Translations under genes and position numbers: made by a program
The notes under the pieces: generated by a model
The model's input: only the letters and a program-made list of their open reading frames with translations
Told to the model about the DNA's origin: nothing
The model's database searches: none
Source of the DNA: Pachyseris speciosa
Lineage: Eukaryota > Cnidaria > Anthozoa > Scleractinia > Pachyseridae
Reading direction: 5' to 3'
NCBI GenBank assembly: GCA_016490735.1
Contig: JAEMWC010002036.1
Coordinates: forward strand, 1 to 64,000
DNA length: 64,000 nucleotides
Shown: positions 30,640 to 43,183 of the stretch, in pieces
Layout of the letters: each line of letters starts with the position of its first letter
Numbering within the stretch: position 1 is the stretch's first letter

Positions 30640-33420
30640 AGAGAGATAACGTTCGTCGCCGAAACTCAAAACTTTGTTAGTTCTTCGGCGAAATTCAAGC
30701 TCGAAGGGAAAACGCCGATCAAATGCATGTATATGTCTCAAAATCTGAGGGAAAGTTGTGAAAAAGCTGTCAAGTAAATGTAAAAAACTAGCGCCCTTAA
30801 CGGTTCATTTGAAAGTTACAGATCCTCGTCCAAAGACTGTAAACAACGAAGTTTCGCCGTACAACTTGAGTAATTTGTTTGAATCGGTAGGAATCCGCGT
30901 TTGGATGTCAAAAACAGCGAAGTTTGTTGGCTGGCTTGATAATTTTATAGTGGACGGCTCTGTTTAAGCTCGTGTGGTTTCACAAGCACTTTCTTGACCT
31001 GTCTTTGTTATAATTAACAGGATGTTTTGCCGCTGAGAATCTTTAATTGAAGAAGCTTCATCGCTAGACATGGGAAGTAACAGTGAAACTTAATTTTGTG
31101 TGAAATGGCGCTCTTATGCAGCTCTGAGTTTCGAGTGATTGTCTTAACCGACTTAACTATCTGGTTCGTTCTCAGCTCCTTTCAGTCTCTTCTACGTACA
31201 TTTATGTCAAAGTTGCTTAGCAATTATTCGAGCTCAGTACAAGATATGTTTGTTACTTGTCTAATTTCTCCACCTTATCCAAGCGGAATCTTCGAGAAAA
31301 CGTACGCATCGCACTTTGCTTTCCTCAACAATTTTTGGACTCAAAAAATGTTTGTTAGTTTGTTTCTCTTCCAAACGTTTTAAATATATATGCTCATTGC
31401 GAATGCTCATCGCGCTCAGACTACGCTTAAAAAATTAAAACAGACTGACAATCGTGATCACATATTTCTAGCTACAAGACAGTGACACGACAGAGGAAAA
31501 ATACTAGTATCGGCAAAATCTGACCCCTTGTCGTCTCCGGCTCTGCATGGGCCTTTTTCTTGAAAGTCCCGGTAACTTAACAGGTCCGAAACCATATTTT
31601 TAGGGCGTGTTCCGACCTCCAAAGATGGCCATTTTGTTACTTTAGCTGATAACTTTACTGTATAATTTTCAAAACGTTTGAAACTCCCATCTGAAATAGA
31701 AAACAAAACAGCTTAACGGACCCGGTAATTACCGTGAGCTTCTACAAGTTTAGATCATCCGAACCCCGCGACATTGGGAATGAGAACTTAAAATAGCTTG
31801 GCGAAACTGAAAATAGAGTTAGGAAAAACTATGATGGGGGACAGGGATCTGTAATCTTACCTCATTCTCTCTTGCAAAGCTCTGTTCGCTCGTCGGCGAA
31901 ATAATTCAAGCTCGAGGGGAAAAACTGATCAAATGCATGTACATGGCTCAAATTCTGACGGAATTTTGTCAAAAAGCTGTCAAGAAAATGTCAAAAACTA
32001 GCGCGCTTTACACTTCATTTGAAAGCGATACAGATCTTCGTCCGGAGACTGTAGACAAAGAAGTTTCGCCTTATAACTTGAGTAATTATCAAGATTTTTT
32101 TTTGTTTGAACCGGTAAGAATATACATTTGAATGTCAAAAACAGCGAAGTATGTTGGCTGGCTTTGATAATTTTATAGTGGCAAGCACTGTCTCGTTATA
32201 ACTGGATGTTTTGCCGCTACGAATCTTTAATCGAAGAAGATTCCTCACTGGACATGGGAAGTAACAGTGAAACTATTAAGGCACTTAAAGCGCTTTGAAG
32301 TAAAACATTTTCTTTCGAATATTTAAAGCTTCTTCTGTCTTGATTACAAACTGACAAAAGAGATTTGACAGCATCAACTAAATCCGAATTTTTCGCGCTC
32401 CAAAAAAACTCAAAATTCACTAGATCGTGTCCCTAGGACTGGGAATGAACCTTTGCTCGAAGCAATGCTGATGACGTAAGAGATGCCATGACAATCGTGT
32501 TTTATGAAGCGTTTCCTACGTCACACTTTTGTAATACAATCTTTGGGCCGCGCGCAAGATGGAGATACTTTTTGGTGCCAAATTTAAAACTTTCGGTTCG
32601 ATTTATTTCGCGTTGTGAATGTTTTACTGCCTAAAACCTAAATATTAAGAATGAAAAAATGATAAACTGCTATATTAGAACAAGAACTTTTTGACTCCAT
32701 AGGCACTTTAAGGATTTTGTGTCTGCTAAGTCGAGCAACAATTTCGTGTGAAATGGCGCTATTACTCAGCTCTGAGTTCCGTGTGATTGCTAACTGACTA
32801 AACTATTAGAATTTTCTAGCTTATTACAAGATATGTTTGTTACTTGTCTAATTTCTCCACCTTCTCCAAGAACATTCGAAAAAATGTACGCATCTTACTT
32901 TGTTTTCTTGCAATGTTTTGTTTTTGATGCGCTTTAAATTTCTGTACGCTTTCACCTGCAAGTAGTTTGGACTCAAGAATATTTGTTTGTTTCTTTTCCA
33001 AACGTTTACTGTCGAATATTGCATCTGGATCGTAAAACACTTCATTTTCCCAGCTGCTGGTTAATTTTTGGACACAAAACTAGCCCAAGGAAAGCGATGC
33101 GAAGTTGGTCGATACCAGTAAAACAAAAATAATCGTGGAGCTCCGCTTTTACTCTTTGCTAAATATATAAGTTCCTTGTGATTGTTCATTGCGCTGAAAC
33201 ACACTGGCAGTCGGGATCGCACATTTCTAGCTGCAAGATATGGACGCTGAATGCACGTGACACGACAGCGGGAAAATACTAGTAGCGAGAAAATCTGATC
33301 GTCAGTCATCCCCGGCCCTGCGGGGTCATCTAACCGCGCGACATTGGGAACAAGAACAAAGAATAGATTTAAGAAAACTATGACGGGGCATGGGATCCTC
33401 TCTTGGTTTGCAGGCAAGGA
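30640..33420. repeat. Intronic tandem duplication, two diverged units
   Basis: Segments at about 30640-31860 and 31870-33420 share ordered blocks. These are GATCAAATGCATGTA, AAAGCTGTCAAG, AACTTGAGTAATT, TGTGTGAAATGGCGCT, ACACGACAG(A/C)GG and GCGACATTGGGAA. The overall order is the same, so this is a diverged segmental duplication of about 1.2-1.5 kb. No protein is encoded. Confidence 0.65.
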
Positions 33421-33493
33421 CTGATTACTGTAGAACTAAACACTATCACATTCTTTAGTGCAACAGATATTTACGAAGGTAATAAAAACTTAC

Positions 33494-33619
33494 CGCATTA
33501 TCGGTAGAAGGCTTCTCCAACAAATTCACTACAAAATCAAAAGCCAGTAACAATGGGAGAATGTCGCTCGTGTTTTCAACCTTCAGGTTGGATGTCATAT
33601 CAGCAACATAATCAACTAA
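33494..33619 (-). CDS. Polycystin-1-like protein, extracellular exon
   Basis: This 126-nt exon (42 codons) is phase 0 at both ends, with TCCTGCAG before 33619 and GTAAGT after 33494. It encodes LVDYVADMTSNLKVENTSDI and a following leucine-rich helix. It joins in phase with both neighbouring exons. Confidence 0.7.
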
Positions 33620-34447
33620 CTGCAGGATAAGAAAGAATGTTTTCTTAGTTTAGCGAACCTGTGGTTGCTTGTGATTGCGTTGAAGATAAGATAACAATGT
33701 AAAGTGCAATTGTGGTCTTCAATCTTTAAAGTTATATAGAAAAGTCCTTTGCACACTGACGTTTATTTAATTTATTCATTTATTATTTTATTCATTCATT
33801 TATTTGGTTTCTTTTTGTCGTTAGGCTTTATTGCCAGCCCACTTTTCACGTTTTTGTCCCGGCCTCAGTTCGTTTGTGTTATTATGTATAGTCTGCTTGT
33901 TAAGGTAACAAAGTTGCCGTTGTTGTTGTCACGCATGGTTTCAGAAACTTTTATTTTTAGTGTGAGCATCGGAGGATGAAGAAGAATAATCGAAAAAAGG
34001 ATAACCATATTTTATCAGATATTTCATCAGGACTGTAAGCTTTGCCTCTACAGTTAAGATCAGTAGCGAATAACTGAAAGGGTAAAACAAGAAATGGATG
34101 AATTATGGAAGTTGTAGAGATGGAGCAATGGGTTTATGAAAACTCACTTATTTCCCTTCATTCCCCCAGTGAATAGTCACCATATGCAACTTATTTAATG
34201 AACTGAGAGACTCAAATGCGAAATATCTTTTTACCAATTAGCCGTCATTGTAAACTCGGATATCGCCTACAAACGGAATTTACATTAAATGAGTACTCCA
34301 CGAAAAATTGACTTTGAGACATATTGATATGTAACAAAGATATAGAATTTACATACTTACAATTGATTTTTAATTTTCGCTCGGTAAATTTTCTTACTAT
34401 GGAAATTGATTTGCCTCAGCTCAATTCAACAATTAAGTTATACGAAC

Positions 34448-34591
34448 CTTTTGACATGTAGTGAGGTTTTCACCAAAATATAACGATATTTCTATTGAAG
34501 CTAGGATTGCTCTGCCAGAATCTCCACTCCTGTTATACCTCTCTAGTTCTGCAGTCCATTCTTTACACGTTGTTAACGAGGAGGGACGAAC
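34448..34591 (-). CDS. Polycystin-1-like protein, extracellular exon
   Basis: This 144-nt exon is phase 0 at both ends, bounded by GCCTTCAG and GTTCGT. It encodes VRPSSLTTCKEWTAELERYN with two cysteines and a following beta-like region. Placement between the REJ-like exon and the next rests on phase and spacing. Confidence 0.65.
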
Positions 34592-34941
34592 CTGAAGGCA
34601 AAAAGGTACGGTTGTCATTCAGCCACTCTCTTATTTAACAGATTTGAATAACGTTGACCTATTTGAAAGCAGTAAAACTTGGCAGACTACTTTACCCTCG
34701 CTAGATTACGAAAAGAAATGTTTGACCAATACTTTTCACCAGTGTCATGCTCCTATGTTTAGTTTCTCACCTCTTATCGTCTTCATGTTAAGGGCGATCC
34801 ATATCAATTATGAATCTCAGTTGCAGTAATTTAGATCAATAAGAGATTTGCGTAGACATAATACGCTTGCCAGTAAAAAGAGGTCAAGAAAATGATGAAG
34901 GCCTAAACATAAGATTCCCCAAGGCAATGGACATTTCTTAC

Positions 34942-35201
34942 CGATACGTTCCACTCTTTTTCTCTTACTGTTCCTCCTACTTCACGAACTAAGATTTTTA
35001 TTGCAGAAATACCACGAATCAATACTGTACGGAAGCTGCTCTTGTTTCCTTTGTATAGTCTGCCTTGTAAGCCGTTCACAAGTGTGTACCAAAACTCGTA
35101 TGTCAAAGGAGAAGACTGAGGAGAATTCCAACCAGAGCACGTTATGTTGAACAATGTGTCTAGGCTTTCTCCTTCAGATGGCTTAACTATACACTGTGAT
35201 C
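34942..35201 (-). CDS. Polycystin-1-like protein, REJ-region exon (most 5' exon seen)
   Basis: The 260-nt exon starts after CTAAACAG at phase 1 and ends at GTAAGA, phase 0. It encodes FNITCSGWNSPQSSPLTYEF and YTLVNG, the Cys-Trp and aromatic pattern of REJ domains found in polycystin-1-type proteins. More 5' exons must exist, since this one begins mid-codon. None was found further right in this window. Confidence 0.78.
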
Positions 35202-36160
35202 CTGTTTAGAACAAATATACATGTGAAATGCAAACCAAAACAAAACCCAAAACCACAACAAAACTAAAAATACAGAACCTTTATTTTTGGCGATTTGTCA
35301 CGTAAAGAATTTTATTATTGAAATAACTATGGCACTACTCTAGAAATTCTCTATTTGACTGGTCATACGATACATAAATGGCAATCGAATAAAATTCGGA
35401 CGTTCTTTTACTTGACCTGAACAGTGAAAGAAGAGGTACAGGACCTTGCAGTGCGAGGACAAAATCATAAACAAACTGGAAAAATCCTACATTCAGAAGA
35501 GTGAGTTTTGAAGAGATGTAAATTTTCTGTCCATGATAATGAGAATGAAACTGAGAGTGATAATGAGAATAGTCCTGGGGCAGTGTCTTAATTCACTGTA
35601 CGTTGCTTGGGAATCTCAGCCTGTAAACCAATTTAGATCAATTTTTTGGCTCTATAGTACTGGTCAGAGCAACGCTAAGCGAAAATAGGATCAAGTTTGG
35701 AAATGCTGTAGTTGTAAAGGAACGAATGTATCAGCACGAAATTTCCTTTAATTTATCTCACTAGTATGTTGAAAATAATCATGGAAAGACGAGCTTTGTG
35801 GTGCCCTTAGTTTAAGTTTTATAACTTTGATGACATCACATGAAAATCAACAATAAGCAAGTTGGGCATGACAAGCCGGATATTGTTGTAATAGAACAGA
35901 AACATCGTATTTGTTTTACATCGATGTTGTGTACCCATTTGACACAAGAGCCACTATAAGGAGAGTGAGAAACTTTAGAACTACGAATATCTGAAATAGG
36001 ACGTGAAATTAATCTAAAGCTAGCTTACATTAAAAAAATGCGTTTTGTAGCTAGTTTCACATATTGAATCTGTGAACCCTGTACACAGGGTCATGTAAAA
36101 TAGTATTTCTGCAAATGTTACTGAAATCCTGAGCAAATGACGGAGAGTTGGAGGGGAAGT
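35202..36160. other. No gene recognised
   Basis: AT-rich sequence upstream of the last visible polycystin exon, probably intron. No coding exon or clear repeat was identified. Confidence 0.5.
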
Positions 36161-36163
36161 AGT

Positions 36164-36166
36164 TCC

Positions 36167-36206
<40 letters not shown>

Positions 36207-36228
36207 GAAGGAGAAGAAGAAGAAGAAG

Positions 36229-36257
<29 letters not shown>
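36164..36257. repeat. Compound microsatellite (AAT)n(AAG)n
   Basis: About twelve ATA units are followed by about sixteen AGA units. Translations on both strands are artefactual homopolymers. Confidence 0.95.
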
Positions 36258-36259
<2 letters not shown>

Positions 36260-36368
36260 CGGCACTTCTCGGATCGGCACATATCCTCAAAAAAGTGTTG
36301 GAAGTCTGACGTCTCGGGATGAGACTTGACTGGATATTTCTTCCCAGATAAAATCCCTGTGCTAAATT

Positions 36369-36369
36369 C

Positions 36370-36400
<31 letters not shown>

Positions 36401-36973
36401 CAGTTTATTCAACTCTCTTGCAGTAACTTACTGATTTAATGAGTTATAATACAATGAAAAATTAATAAAATCAACTATGTACATTTATATGTACATTAAG
36501 TAAAAATTATATACACCACATTTCTTAAAAATACTTAAAAGTGAAAAAGTCTTCGGTGCGCTTCGTTCTACAGGAAGTGACGTTTTTATAAACGTACAGC
36601 TGGTCTGATTTGTGCCTTAGGGTGTAGTTACAGGTATCGGCCAAGCGTATTGGTAGAAGAGGATGAAGAGGGTGGTTTAAGTCCTTCATTTTACACAAGA
36701 GTTTCCACCCGTGCTAACTCGAGGGCATCTAGGTAACTTTCAACACAGGGGAAAATTATCTTAAGCACCCTTTTCTGTATGGATTCAATTTTGTCAGACA
36801 GATAACCTGGAATGGATTGCCACACAGGCACGGCGTACTCTAGAACGGATCTAATAGTGCTTATATAGACCTTTAACATGCTACCTTGATCAACGCCGGC
36901 TTGGCGTAGAATAAGTAGGGAGTAGAGCTTCTTTCAAGCGTTTTTATATATGCAGTCAACATGACTATTCCAC
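36369..36973 (-). pseudogene. LINE retrotransposon, 3' part (left of the piggyBac insertion)
   Basis: On the minus strand an RT C-terminal segment reads VYISTIRSVLEYAVPVWQSI then YLSDKIESIQKRVLKIIFP, the conserved tail of CR1/Jockey-like LINE ORF2. A 3' UTR follows, ending in a (TTA)n microsatellite at 36369-36402, as expected for a LINE 3' end. The other part of the RT is at 43184-44035. A stop codon lies in the joining region near 36930, so the element is dead. Confidence 0.8.
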
Positions 36974-39243
36974 TTAACCCTCATACTACCAACATATTTT
37001 ACATTTTTTTTTTTTTTACTTTTTTCCACACAACATACACTCCATTTTTTCTTTCAATCATGCTCAGTTACGATTTTCAATAATTTTTAGAAAACTAACG
37101 TTAATAATACTTCCATTTACTAATGCAAACGTTAAAATTGTACCTTGAAATTAAAGGGAATGTTTTACGTGCCAATTAGACAAACATGCTTAGAGAACTC
37201 AACAGATTTGTGCAAATCTTACCAGCTGGGGTCCACTCAAACCCCCTCCCTTATTACGGTTATTGACTATTTGAAAAACAACTGTGCTATACAATGCATA
37301 GCGCAGGGCCGCATAGAAGTGCTAAGAACCAATTCATAAACTTTTCCCACATAAACAGCGAATTACTGTTGCAAAATTCATAAAATAATTAAAATTGTTT
37401 GATATTCAGGATGACAATGAACAATGAAAAATAGTATAAACGTTACATATTATATAAGGAAAATGCTTCGTTTTCATTCTGATGGGTTGTAACCAAACAG
37501 TGCCTGTAACATCATGAGACTTCTTAGATCTAGAAGCAATCATCGTAAAGCACTTGTTGAACACTGTGTGCTGGACATTCTGGGTGCTTGCACCTATCGC
37601 ATGTCAATCGAACCTTCTTATCGAATCCACGAGGGCAAAGGTGACATCTCTTTCTCTTTGCCGCACTTGTGTCACCTTGAACTTGCTGGACAGGCAGAGG
37701 AAGATCAACTCCAACCATCTTCATGGCATTCCTGATTTGTGCCTGCAATGTAGGTGTAAGTGCTCTGCGTCTGATGTGTGGCAAGACGAGCTGATTTGCT
37801 AGCTCTCAAAGGAAGAGGCGTCTCCTGCGTTTACCTTCAGAAATTTTCCATTGAGGAAAGTTGCCTAACCAGACAATAAATGCTGCTACAGCCCTAACAT
37901 CAACGATATTTCCGAATAGTGCTACAGGCCAACGGTTGACTTTCCTCCTACTTGTGTACATCGTTGTCAGGTGATCCAGATTATCTACTCCACTTTTGGC
38001 TGAGTTATAGTAGAGGATGATTTCTGGTTTCTAGGTGTCACCATCTACTTGGTCATCATGATGTATTGTTGACAGCACCAAGACAGCCTGCTTCTCCTTT
38101 GCTACACATGTAACCAAAGTGAGCTGGTCACTGAAACCAAACATGGAACTCTGAACCTGTCTGGTACTGTTACCCTTCATTGAATCTGTGATGTGTGGTT
38201 TGTTGGAACGGATTGCGCCCACAAAGGTCAAGCCATCCTTCAGAAGATCTTCTGCAAGAGGGATGGAGGTGAAAAAATTGTCGGATGTGACATTCCTTCC
38301 ACTTCTACCCCATGGTTCCACAAGCTGTTTAAAAACACGAGCTCCCTGTCCAACTTCTCTCTGCTGGCCAGGTTGCCTTCCCAGGTAAACATCACCTTTC
38401 AATGGATAACAGGTCTGTGAATCACGGCAGCACCGAATTTTAATTCCATATTTAGCTGGCTTAGATGGAATGTACTGGCGAAAACCACATCTGCCTCCAA
38501 ACGCCACAAGCTGCTCATCTACACAAAGATCTAGACCAGGAATGTAGAACTTTCGAAGCTGTGCTTGGAACAGATTCCAAAAGTCCCTAAATGGTGCGAG
38601 TTTCTCATCAGCTTGTCTTTCTTCCCAAGCTGCGCGATTATCAAACCTTAAAAACTTGTGAATACTTTTAAATCTATTCGTGGACAAGGTTGCACTGATG
38701 ATTGGTCTCCCTTCATTCTCTGACCATAACGAGGACACAGATTCATGATTTGATTTGTGCAATCCGGCATAATGACAGAGTCCAATAAAGGCCTTAGTCT
38801 CAGTCGAGTCAACTTCCTGCCAGTCCATAACGAGCCAGAGGTTCTTAGCAACCACAAAAATACCTCTGGATCCCGCTGAGATAGGGGGCAATTTGCCACC
38901 AATCTCAGCAGGATATCCAGCTACTCTGAACATTCCAATGTAATCGAATCGCTTCTGGCACTCGTTTCTGTTTGATATGGGGCGTCAACGTTCACGCTTA
39001 TCTGTCATAATCCTTAAACGTAAACGTTTATTTATGGCGAGAGTTTAATTAAATTCTATCTTTAGACCTGATGCACACGAAAAGTGACTGCGGGAACGGG
39101 AAAACGATACCCAATAGTTTGTTTTCGCTTTGATGAATTACTCTTGAGGTAGGCTCACCGGTTCCAGAAAATAGCACTAAATTACAGCCAAAGACTCGAG
39201 TTTTCTTTGTTTCTCTTTCGCATGCAATATGGGAAAAATAATA

Positions 39244-39474
39244 GGGCTGTTTATACGAGAAAAAAAATAATAAGCCGTGGCTTACTCTGGCCGCGGCTTA
39301 CATAAGACGCGAAAGGAACCATTTTTACGAGTAAAAACACCAAGCTAGGCCAGGATAAGCCGCAGCTTGAGAAAGCCGTGAACGTAGATTTTGTACCATT
39401 TATGCGGAGTGTTCGCGTCTTATGTAAGCCGTGGCCAGAGTAAGCCGCGGCTTATTTTCTCTTGTATAAACGGC
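39244..39474. mobile_element. MITE with TA duplications
   Basis: Inverted ends GGGCTGTTTATACGAGA and (inverse) TCTTGTATAAACGGCCC are flanked by TA on both sides. Internal blocks AAGCCGTGGCTTACTCTGGCC and its inverse extend the fold to nearly the whole element. Size, fold and TA flanks fit a Tc1/mariner-type MITE. The equivalent copy lies at 50122-50350. Confidence 0.8.
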
Positions 39475-40084
39475 CCTAGTGTGTTTTGTTTTTGGAGGGA
39501 GATATATCTCTTTTGAACGCTAATTAAAATTCGCTCGTATTCCTAAATCAAACATGCTTGCAATACATGGTAATAGTGAACATATTTGCGAGTAATTTAC
39601 ACAAATCAGTCTGCAATTATTACCCTTCTTGAACACCGTGAAAGCAAATTAACATCACTGAGCTAAAATAATTCGCTTCAATATGTGATATCGTTGCGTG
39701 CCCATGAACAGAACTTTTACTATCCGTACGATTTCCCTAGGAACTGATAAAATTCTCGTTGAATAATTCCTCAATAATCTCGGCAAACGTCGAAGTGGAA
39801 GTTTCAGTATTCGACTTCCGAAACCGACCTTGGCAGGAAAAGCGACAACGGCGACGGTATCGAAATCATCATTTCAAAATATAACTTCTCCTTTTTCTAA
39901 TTCTTTCCCAATTGTTAAAATTTGTTTAACTTGGAAAATGCTGGCGAACTGTCCAAGGACTAAATTACTCTGAAGGGCATTAAAGTAAGGAAAACGTTCT
40001 CGAAAAATACAGTCATCCGAACGCGTTATTGTTCTGGAAAGAAATGTACCAAAGGTAAAACGTTTTGGTCATTAAACCTGCTTA

Positions 40085-41175
40085 CAACATTTGCCTAGAT
40101 TTTTATCTGCACTTCAAAAAACTGTTCATGTTATATATCCCAGAAGCACTCAGGCATACAGTGATACCAGGACCTCAACCTGGATGAACCAGAAAAGATA
40201 TGGAACATTTGCCTAGATTTTTATCTGCACTTTAAAAAATGTTCATGTTATATATCCCAGAAGTACTCAGGCATACAGTGATGCCAGGACCTCAACCTGG
40301 GTGAACCAGAAAAGATATAGAACATTTGCCTAAATTTGTATCTGCATTTCAAAAAAAAACCTGTTATGTTAAATATCTCAGAAGCGCTCAGGCATACAGT
40401 GATGCCAGGACTTCAACCTGGATGAACCAGAAAAGATATAGAACATTTGCCTAGATTTTTATCTACGTTTCAAAAAACTGTTCATGTTATATATCCCAGA
40501 AGCACTCAGGCATACAGTGATGCCATGGACCTCAACCTGGGTGAACCAGAAAAGATATAGAACATTTGCCTAAATTTTTATCTACGTTTCAAAAAACTGT
40601 TCATGTTATATATCCCAGAAGCACTCAGGCATACAGTGATGCCATGGACCTCAACCTGGGTGAGCCAGAAAAGATATAGAACATTTGCCTAAATTTTTAT
40701 CTACGTTTCAAAAAACTGTTCATGTTATATATCCCAGAAGCACTCAGGCATACAGTGATGCCATGGACCTCAACCTGGATGAACCAGAAAGATATAGAAC
40801 ATTTGCCTGGATTTTTATCTGCATTAAAAAAACTGTTCATGTTATATATCCCAGAAGCACTCAGGCATACAGTGATGCCAGGACCTCAACCTGGATGAAC
40901 CAGAAAAGATATGGAACATTTGCCTAAATTTTTATCTACGTTTCAAAAAACTGTTCATGTTATATATCCCAGAAGCACTCAGGCATACAGTGATGCCATG
41001 GACCTCAACCTGGATGAACCAGAAAGATATAGAACATTTGCCTGGATTTTTATCTGCATTAAAAAAACTGTTCATGTTATATATCCCAGAAGCACTCAGG
41101 CATACAGTGATGCCAGGACCTCAACCTGAATGAACCAGAAAAAATATAGAACATTTCCCTAAATTTTTATCTGCA
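40085..41175. repeat. 119-bp tandem array (about 9 units), copy 1
   Basis: Units begin GAACATTTGCCTA and contain CATGTTATATATCCCAGAAG, GCATACAGTGATGCCA and CCTCAACCTGGATGAACCAG. Period is 118-120 bp. Units differ by small indels. The array is internal to the TIR element. Confidence 0.92.
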
Positions 41176-43183
41176 AGTTACATATGCTTAATCACTTGAA
41201 TATTTTACTATTGCTTTTTTCCACGCACAAACAAACACCAAGTCCTAAACTCCTTGGTAGTTTGAAAAGGCTTTCAGAAGTTGTTTCTGGACGATAATAT
41301 ATTCTCCAACGATAATTTTCAATTTTCAAACTGCCACTATTTTAATCACCACCATAAGTGGAAGAAATAGTCGCCAGATAAAATATTTTGTGCTTTGACA
41401 GAGAGCAGCTATGTAAAAGATATAAGTATCCATATCCAGTTATAAAGACAAAATAAGGAGCCGCCCACTTCCGCGCCCCCTCACCAGCCCGATCTTCATT
41501 ATCGTGGATCGATGACGAGTGCGCGCGTATTTCGCGGCTTCATATTTAATTTGCCGCCAGAATATAATTAATTTGCCGCCGGAATATACATGAACTTTGC
41601 TACATATACATTAATACGCTTGAACAGAAAGATTACCGCTCAACAATGGTCCGAAACCAAAGGAATTCCAACTCAATCAAATCTTACAGAAAATTTACAT
41701 TAGAATGTAATCCCAGGGATAATGTCAAGGGCGATTCCTACCAAACGTACCAATGTAACAAAATCGAAAGTTACGTCGATCTTACCTCTTACGTTCGTAT
41801 TTCCGCTTTTAAAATTGTCTGAAGGCGATTTACTTCGGCTTAAAATATAGTTACAACTTACCAAAGTCCATTGCACGTCAATGAAATCACCCGATAAAAC
41901 AGAATTTCAGCCTGAGAAGGCGTCACTCTCTGTAATTTCTGTCCATCACTACCGAGATATGCCGATTATCCCCTCGAAATTCTCAACGAATCACTAAAGC
42001 ATAACATTTGACAAAACTAGCGTTTTATCGTACAAGTAAAACCATAAAATGCCATAAGAACAAGGCGTAAGCGTGCCGCGTGCCGGTAAATTAAATTCTG
42101 CCGCTGAAGCGCAAAAACAATACTTCTTTCAAGGTGTGCTAAGATGCTCCTGCAGTGAAACCACTAATGGAGAACGTTGACGGCTCTAATGCAGACCTAT
42201 AACGTCACTCCTTAGCAACCAGACTTGGGAGATTTTTTAACTTCCGGTTATCTCTGGCTCGTTATGCTCCTATTCTCAGGGTTATCTTCATTCCATTGAC
42301 TGACCATGCATCTAGCCTGACGATTAGTTTCTAGAGCAATGAGATCAACGTAGTTGGGGTGATGAAAAATCCAAAGGCTTCCTCGACTGCGTTGCATTTA
42401 GCAGCAAGTGTTATTCCTGGAGGTGTCCTTATGATGTCTTGCATGTGACGTCGACCTCCATTTGGTGGGGTGATCTGCCAAATGGTTCCATTCTTGGCGA
42501 TAAACACATCCTGAGCAATATCTTCCTCTCCCCTAGCAACCCTAACTGTCCGCCCCCGTCCTCTAGCCTGGCCACGATTTCGAACACTACCACGACATCT
42601 TCTAGGCTCATTTGGAGGTTCAGAAGGAGTGAAAACCTGGTCTGTTGCATTCCTTTCATATAGTAGTATAGGAGCTGACTCAGAATCACTGTGGTCTGAA
42701 GGCTCTGACAAATGGTCACTTTCTGTATCGGAGTTGTCGGAAAATTTCTAGTTCAGATTCATCTGAGTGCACTTCTAGAACCACATGGAGAGTTTCCTCT
42801 GTATTGTAATACAAAATTCTACCTTTTGCCGCCATTACTTAAGGGAAACAAAAGGAGTCTAAGTTGAACAGAGCAATCCTAAATCGAACAGGCTATTTAC
42901 TTGTTAGCACCTTATGTATATTACATTGAACTGTCCAGTACTTCATTTGGTAACCTTGAACTATCCTCTAGCATTACTGGGGTCAATTTAGACCCCATTA
43001 CGAAAATGAGCAGCAATTTTTCATAGCCCTCTGGATTTTAAAAGCAACATTTCCATCGGAAGAAAGTAACACAAAGAGAAAACTTCATGAAATCTGGAAA
43101 AATCCTCTCGCCATACGAGCTTTGGTGAATGTTTATTATCACAGAGAATCGCATTGGACCCCACCTGGTAGAATGAGGGTTAA

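Larger units (their letters stand above)
38826..42266. mobile_element. TIR element with 119-bp array, copy 1 (in piggyBac transposase)
   Basis: The 3441-bp insert begins CATAACGAGCCAGAG and ends with its exact inverse CTCTGGCTCGTTATG. It is largely identical to 49703-52018. It contains a MITE (39244-39474) and a 119-bp tandem array (about 40085-41175). No transposase-like ORF is visible, so it is non-autonomous. No target-site duplication is evident. The flanking transposase codons suggest about one base lost at the target. Confidence 0.88.
37530..42835 (-). pseudogene. piggyBac (DDE_Tnp_1_7) transposase, interrupted
   Basis: The ATG at 42835 starts MAAKGRILYY. A one-base break near 42750 precedes an acidic SDHSDSESAP stretch, and another lies near 42360. 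The 3.4-kb element interrupts at 42266/38826. The catalytic part resumes as DWQEVDSTETKAFIG and has the first Asp in CVDEQL (about 38519) and the second in TSDNFF (about 38282). The third, in KSGVDNLDHL (about 37985), lies beyond a stop. A Cys-rich zinc-binding C-terminal domain (CHLCPRGF, CDRCKHPECPAH) ends at 37530. All three catalytic Asp are still encoded, but in several frames. Confidence 0.88.
36978..43179 (-). mobile_element. piggyBac element inserted in the LINE
   Basis: TTAA at 36974-36977 and at 43180-43183 flank inverted ends CCCTCATACTACC and GGTAGAATGAGGG. The empty site CCACTTAAGGTCGC survives in the duplicated LINE at about 45505, which proves the borders. Without the 3.4-kb element nested in it, the piggyBac would be about 2.76 kb, a normal size. 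The transposase gene reads on the minus strand. Confidence 0.93.

Noticed and set aside
36057..36322. Phe/Leu- or Arg-homopolymer ORFs
   Set aside because: Translation of the (AAT)n(AAG)n microsatellite on both strands.
38826..38933. Apparent N-terminus of the piggyBac ORF (MFRVAGYPAEIGGK...)
   Set aside because: It is sequence of the inserted CATAACGAG element read through in frame. The same bases occur at 49703-49810, away from any transposase. True transposase sequence begins at DWQEV on the left of the insert.
40685..41129. Repetitive ORFs reading HVIYPRSTQAYSDA
   Set aside because: They are translations of the 119-bp tandem array that stay open by chance because of unit length. They start and stop within the array and have no codon or splice support.
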